Part shown: in pieces, positions 14,701 through 17,318 of the stretch
Numbering within the stretch: position 1 is the stretch's first letter
Layout: each line of letters begins with the position of its first letter
Assembly (NCBI GenBank): GCA_026418875.1
Contig: JAOAAM010000262.1
Location: 1-17,318 of the forward strand
Length of the DNA stretch: 17,318 nt
DNA from: Gemmataceae bacterium
Lineage (GTDB): Bacteria; Planctomycetota; Planctomycetia; Gemmatales; Gemmataceae
Direction of reading: 5' to 3'
The notes under the pieces: generated by a model
Databases searched by the model: none
What the model was told of the DNA's origin: nothing
Seen by the model: the letters and a program-made list of their open reading frames with translations, nothing else
Program-made: the position numbers and the translations under genes

Positions 14701-15513
14701 ATGGCACGCGAACTAGTCACGCCGCGTTGCCTCTGGGTGCTTCTGGCCGCGGCCCTCGCCGTGGCGGCCTCCGGCTGCGCGGGAGAAGCGGACCAGCGGC
14801 CGCGGCGGCTCGTTCGAGTGGCGGCCGCTGCCGATTTGAAATTCGCTCTTGAAGAAGTCTCGGTGGATTTTCGCAGGCTGCACCCGGACATTCAGGTCGA
14901 GGCGACGTATGGCTCCTCCGGGACGTTTTTTGCCCAATTGACGAACCACGCACCCTTCGACCTCTTCCTCTCCGCCGACATCGACTACCCCCGCCGACTC
15001 GTGGAACAAGGTCAAGCGGTGCCGGGGACCGAGTTCTTGTATGCGCTCGGTCAGATGGTGGTTTGGGTTCCCAGGGACTCTAAATGGGATGTCGAATCGC
15101 TGGGGATCAGCGCGTTGCTCGATCCTGCGGTGCGCCGAATTGCCATCGCCAATCCGAAACACGCCCCCTACGGCCGCGCCGCCGAATCGGCGATGCGATC
15201 ATTCGGTGTTTACGACCACGTCCAGCATCGTTTGATCTTCGGCGAGAATGTTGCCCAAGCGGCCCAATTCGTGGAATCAGGCGCTGCGGACATCGGCATC
15301 ATCGCCCTCTCCCTGGCCCTCGCACCTCCCATGAGAGACCGGGGCAAATTCTGGATCATTCCGCAAGAGGCGTATCCGAGAATCGAGCAAGGCGGTGTGA
15401 TCCTAAGTTGGGCGAGGGACCGCGAGGCGACGGAGGCCTTTCGTGCTTTCTTGCTGGATCGCCGAGGTCGCGACATCCTCCAACGTTACGGTTTCATCCT
15501 TCCTGGTGAATGA
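14701..15513 (+). CDS. modA: Molybdate/tungstate ABC transporter substrate-binding lipoprotein ModA
   Basis: This 270-residue solute-binding protein captures molybdate (or tungstate) outside the cytoplasmic membrane and delivers it to ModB. The N-terminus is a lipoprotein signal: a hydrophobic stretch (about 10-23) and a lipobox ending AASGC, with Cys 26 as the lipidation site. ModA hallmarks follow: VRVAAAADLKFALEEV, VEATYGSSGTFFAQL, APFDLFLSADIDYPRRLVEQG, RRIAIANPKHAPYGRAAE, GENVAQAAQFVESGAADIGI and the C-terminal FRAFLLDRRGRDILQRYGF. The two oxyanion-contacting loops (AAADL and GSSG) are present. Sequence alone cannot separate molybdate from tungstate specificity. GAGAGG (14689-14694) overlaps the regulator stop codon and lies 6 nt before the ATG, so translation is probably coupled. 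modB overlaps its stop codon by 4 nt. Confidence 0.95.
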   Translation: MARELVTPRCLWVLLAAALAVAASGCAGEADQRPRRLVRVAAAADLKFALEEVSVDFRRLHPDIQVEATYGSSGTFFAQLTNHAPFDLFLSADIDYPRRLVEQGQAVPGTEFLYALGQMVVWVPRDSKWDVESLGISALLDPAVRRIAIANPKHAPYGRAAESAMRSFGVYDHVQHRLIFGENVAQAAQFVESGAADIGIIALSLALAPPMRDRGKFWIIPQEAYPRIEQGGVILSWARDREATEAFRAFLLDRRGRDILQRYGFILPGE

Positions 15514-16178
15514 CGGTGGATTGGTCAGCCGCTTGGGTGACGTTTCGGTTGGCATGGTGGACCACGGGGATTCTGCTGTGTCTGGGCATGCCCCTGGCGT
15601 GGTGGTTGGTTCGGACCGAATTTCGCGGCAAAGCAGTGGTGGAGGCCATGATTGCTTTGCCGCTGGTGCTGCCGCCGACCGTGTTGGGGTTTTACGTCTT
15701 GACGGGGGTGGGGCCGAATAGTTTCCTCGGTCGCGGTTACGAGCGGCTCGTTGGCTCACCGCTGCCGTTCTCCTTCGCGGGGATCGTGATTGGTTCGGTC
15801 CTGTTTAATTTGCCTTTCGCCGTGCGCCCTTTCATGGCCGCGTTTCAAGCGGTGGATCGGCGGTTGATCGAGGCATCGTGGTGCTTGGGAGTTTCGCGGG
15901 TCGGTACGTTTTTCCGCGTGGTGTTGCCATTGTCCTGGCCGGGAATCCTCGCCGGGATGGTGCTGACCTTCGCCCACACGGTGGGTGAATTCGGCGTGGT
16001 GCTGATGCTTGGCGGGAACATCCCAGGGCAGACGCGGACGCTCTCCATCGCGGTTTACGACCAAGTTCAGGCTTTGGAATACGAAGCGGCGGGACAAACA
16101 TCGCTGGCGCTGGTGATCTTCTCCTTCGCGGCGTTGTTATTGATCGCCCTTCTCCAACGACGGGCTGCGTCGCCATGA
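15510..16178 (+). CDS. modB: Molybdate ABC transporter permease ModB
   Basis: This 222-residue inner-membrane permease forms the dimeric channel of the ModABC importer. Hydrophobic segments are visible at about 15-33, 45-65, 88-105, 140-168 and 198-216, giving roughly five membrane passes as usual for ModB. PLVLPPTVLGFYVL (51-64) is a ModB hallmark. The cytoplasmic coupling loop that docks with ModC reads EASWCLGVSRVGTFFRVVLP (121-140), matching the EAA-G-LP pattern, and is followed by AHTVGEFGVVLMLGGNIPGQT. The start codon overlaps the modA stop (ATGA at 15510-15513) and the stop overlaps the modC start (ATGA at 16175-16178), which implies translational coupling and balanced subunit synthesis. 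Length is normal for the family. Confidence 0.96.
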   Translation: MTVDWSAAWVTFRLAWWTTGILLCLGMPLAWWLVRTEFRGKAVVEAMIALPLVLPPTVLGFYVLTGVGPNSFLGRGYERLVGSPLPFSFAGIVIGSVLFNLPFAVRPFMAAFQAVDRRLIEASWCLGVSRVGTFFRVVLPLSWPGILAGMVLTFAHTVGEFGVVLMLGGNIPGQTRTLSIAVYDQVQALEYEAAGQTSLALVIFSFAALLLIALLQRRAASP

Positions 16179-17318
16179 GCCACGCACTGACGGCGCGGTT
16201 CGCCAAGCGATTCTCGGAAACAACGTCGGTGGCCGTGGAGTTGTCCCTCCCAGCCGAGGGATTCTCCGTTGCCGTCCTGTTCGGCCCGAGCGGCTGCGGC
16301 AAAACCACGGTCCTTCGATGCCTCGCGGGGCTGGAGCGGCCCGACGAGGGGCGGATCGACTTCCGCGACGAGACATGGTTTGATGCCGCGAGTGGGTGTC
16401 ACCTCTCGCCGCAACGACGCGACATCGGCTACCTCTTCCAAGACTACGCCTTATTTCCGCACCTGACCGTGTGGGACAACGTGGCCTATGGGTTGCGAGG
16501 CATCCCGGCTTCGGAGCGCCGACAGCGAGTGGAGTCGGTACTTGAGTTATTGGGGCTGCGTGGTCTGGATCACCGCTATCCCCGTCAACTCTCCGGGGGG
16601 GAACAGCAACGAGTCGCGTTGGCTCGCGTCTTGGTCCGCCGACCTCGATTACTGCTGCTCGACGAGCCGCTCTCCGCTGTCGATGGGCCGACCCGAGATC
16701 GCCTCCGTTCCGAGTTACGCGGCTGGCTGTCCCGATTCGGCGTGCCGGTCATTCTCGTGACCCATGATCGCGTGGAGGCAGCCAGCCTGGCCGATCGGCT
16801 GTTGGTCCTGCACCAAGGGCGTGTGATTCAGTCCGGGGATCCCATCGAGGTTTTTTCACAACCGATCAGTCCCGATGTCGCGCGAGTCGTCGGCATTGAA
16901 ACGGTGTTGGCGGGCGAAGTTGTCGAAACGGCGGACGAAAGTGGTGACGGTGGTGCCACGGTGGCGATCGGGCCGGTGCGATTGCGAAGCTCAAGGTGTA
17001 CGAGATTGCGCCGGCCGTCGTCGGTGCCGATACGGGTCCACGTGGCCATTCGGGCCGAGGCCGTGGGTTTGTCGCCGCAGCCGTTGCCGAACAGCGTGGG
17101 GTCGTCTACTCAACCTCCGCCGAACGCCGTGGGTTTGTCGCCGCAGCCTCCGCCCCATGCGAATCTTCTGCCGGCAAAAATCGTGGGCGTGCAAGCGGAA
17201 GGTGCGATGGTCCGCGTCGAGCTTGACTGCGGCTTTCCCCTGATTGCCCGGTTCACGATCCGCGAGTGGAGTTCGTTGGGTGTCACTGTCGGCACGGCGT
17301 TGTCCGCCTGGATTGATC
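16175..17318 (+). CDS. modC: Molybdate ABC transporter ATP-binding protein ModC (3' end cut by window edge)
   Basis: ModC hydrolyses ATP to drive molybdate import through ModB. The frame runs from ATG 16175 to the right edge without a stop (381 codons); probably only a few C-terminal residues are missing. ABC motifs are complete: Walker A GPSGCGKTT (37-45), Q-loop Gln 89 (FQDYALFPHLTVWDNV), signature LSGGE (139-143), Walker B LLLLDEP (159-165), D-loop SAVD (167-170) and switch His 197 (LVTHD). The C-terminal region from about residue 245 is a TOBE/MOP-type regulatory domain (VAIGPVRLR, VHVAIRAEAV, NLLPAKIVGV, VRVELDCGFPLIARFT), known in ModC to bind the oxyanion. Between VAIRAEAV and NLLPAKI lies an unusual Pro-rich insert of three 11-residue repeats (296-328). 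It overlaps the modB stop codon by 4 nt. Confidence 0.95.
   Translation, partial: MSHALTARFAKRFSETTSVAVELSLPAEGFSVAVLFGPSGCGKTTVLRCLAGLERPDEGRIDFRDETWFDAASGCHLSPQRRDIGYLFQDYALFPHLTVWDNVAYGLRGIPASERRQRVESVLELLGLRGLDHRYPRQLSGGEQQRVALARVLVRRPRLLLLDEPLSAVDGPTRDRLRSELRGWLSRFGVPVILVTHDRVEAASLADRLLVLHQGRVIQSGDPIEVFSQPISPDVARVVGIETVLAGEVVETADESGDGGATVAIGPVRLRSSRCTRLRRPSSVPIRVHVAIRAEAVGLSPQPLPNSVGSSTQPPPNAVGLSPQPPPHANLLPAKIVGVQAEGAMVRVELDCGFPLIARFTIREWSSLGVTVGTALSAWID
17060..17158 (+). repeat. Three in-frame 33-nt tandem repeats in modC
   Basis: Three consecutive 33-nt units (17060-17092, 17093-17125, 17126-17158) encode AVGLSPQPLPN, SVGSSTQPPPN and AVGLSPQPPPH. The first 23 nt of units 1 and 3 are identical, while unit 2 has diverged. 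The repeat occupies a loop of the TOBE-type domain and keeps the reading frame. Confidence 0.85.

Noticed and set aside
1..17318. CRISPR arrays, insertion sequences, prophage, toxin-antitoxin or defence genes
   Set aside because: I saw no regularly spaced repeats, no transposase or integrase motifs and no defence-type domains; all large frames are accounted for by the listed families.

Overview
The window looks like a chromosomal segment of a planctomycete, probably of the Gemmataceae/Gemmatales type. The reasons are the high GC content, two very large secreted proteins that join Ig-like (BIG2), cytochrome-like, DUF1549 and DUF1553 domains, and a secreted protein that joins a c-type cytochrome domain to WD40 repeats. 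These architectures are characteristic of Planctomycetota. The genus-level assignment is inference.

Layout. The left edge cuts into rimO (+), the methylthiotransferase that modifies ribosomal protein S12. It converges on a membrane-anchored PP2C phosphatase gene (-, 1321-2610). A divergent spacer leads to a secreted TPR protein (+, 2739-3575). A 275-nt spacer packed with inverted repeats follows. Then come the first BIG2/cytochrome/DUF1549/DUF1553 gene (+, 3851-6382) with a good intrinsic terminator, a sulfotransferase (+, 6617-7891) and a small secreted protein of unknown function (+, 8004-8405). These converge on a two-gene minus-strand unit: the cytochrome-WD40 gene (13356-11869), then the second, longer BIG2/cytochrome/DUF1549/DUF1553 gene (11796-8467), which ends in a terminator overlapping its own stop codon.

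The right end is a molybdate (or tungstate) uptake operon (+). It encodes a one-component regulator that fuses an XRE-type helix-turn-helix to a periplasmic-binding-protein-like domain (13593-14690), followed 10 nt later by modA. modA overlaps modB by 4 nt and modB overlaps modC by 4 nt. modC runs off the right edge.

The most interesting region is the regulator and its leader. Nested palindromes built from the half-site ATGGCA lie across the regulator's start codons, with another half-site 33 bp upstream, and a foldable leader precedes them. No ModE gene is visible, so the fused regulator is the natural candidate for metal-responsive and possibly autoregulatory control. modC also carries three 33-nt in-frame repeats (11 residues each) in a loop of its C-terminal TOBE-type domain, and the regulator linker carries a 24-nt tandem duplication. 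No tRNA, rRNA, CRISPR array, insertion sequence or phage gene was recognised. No gene-free stretch exceeds 300 nt.
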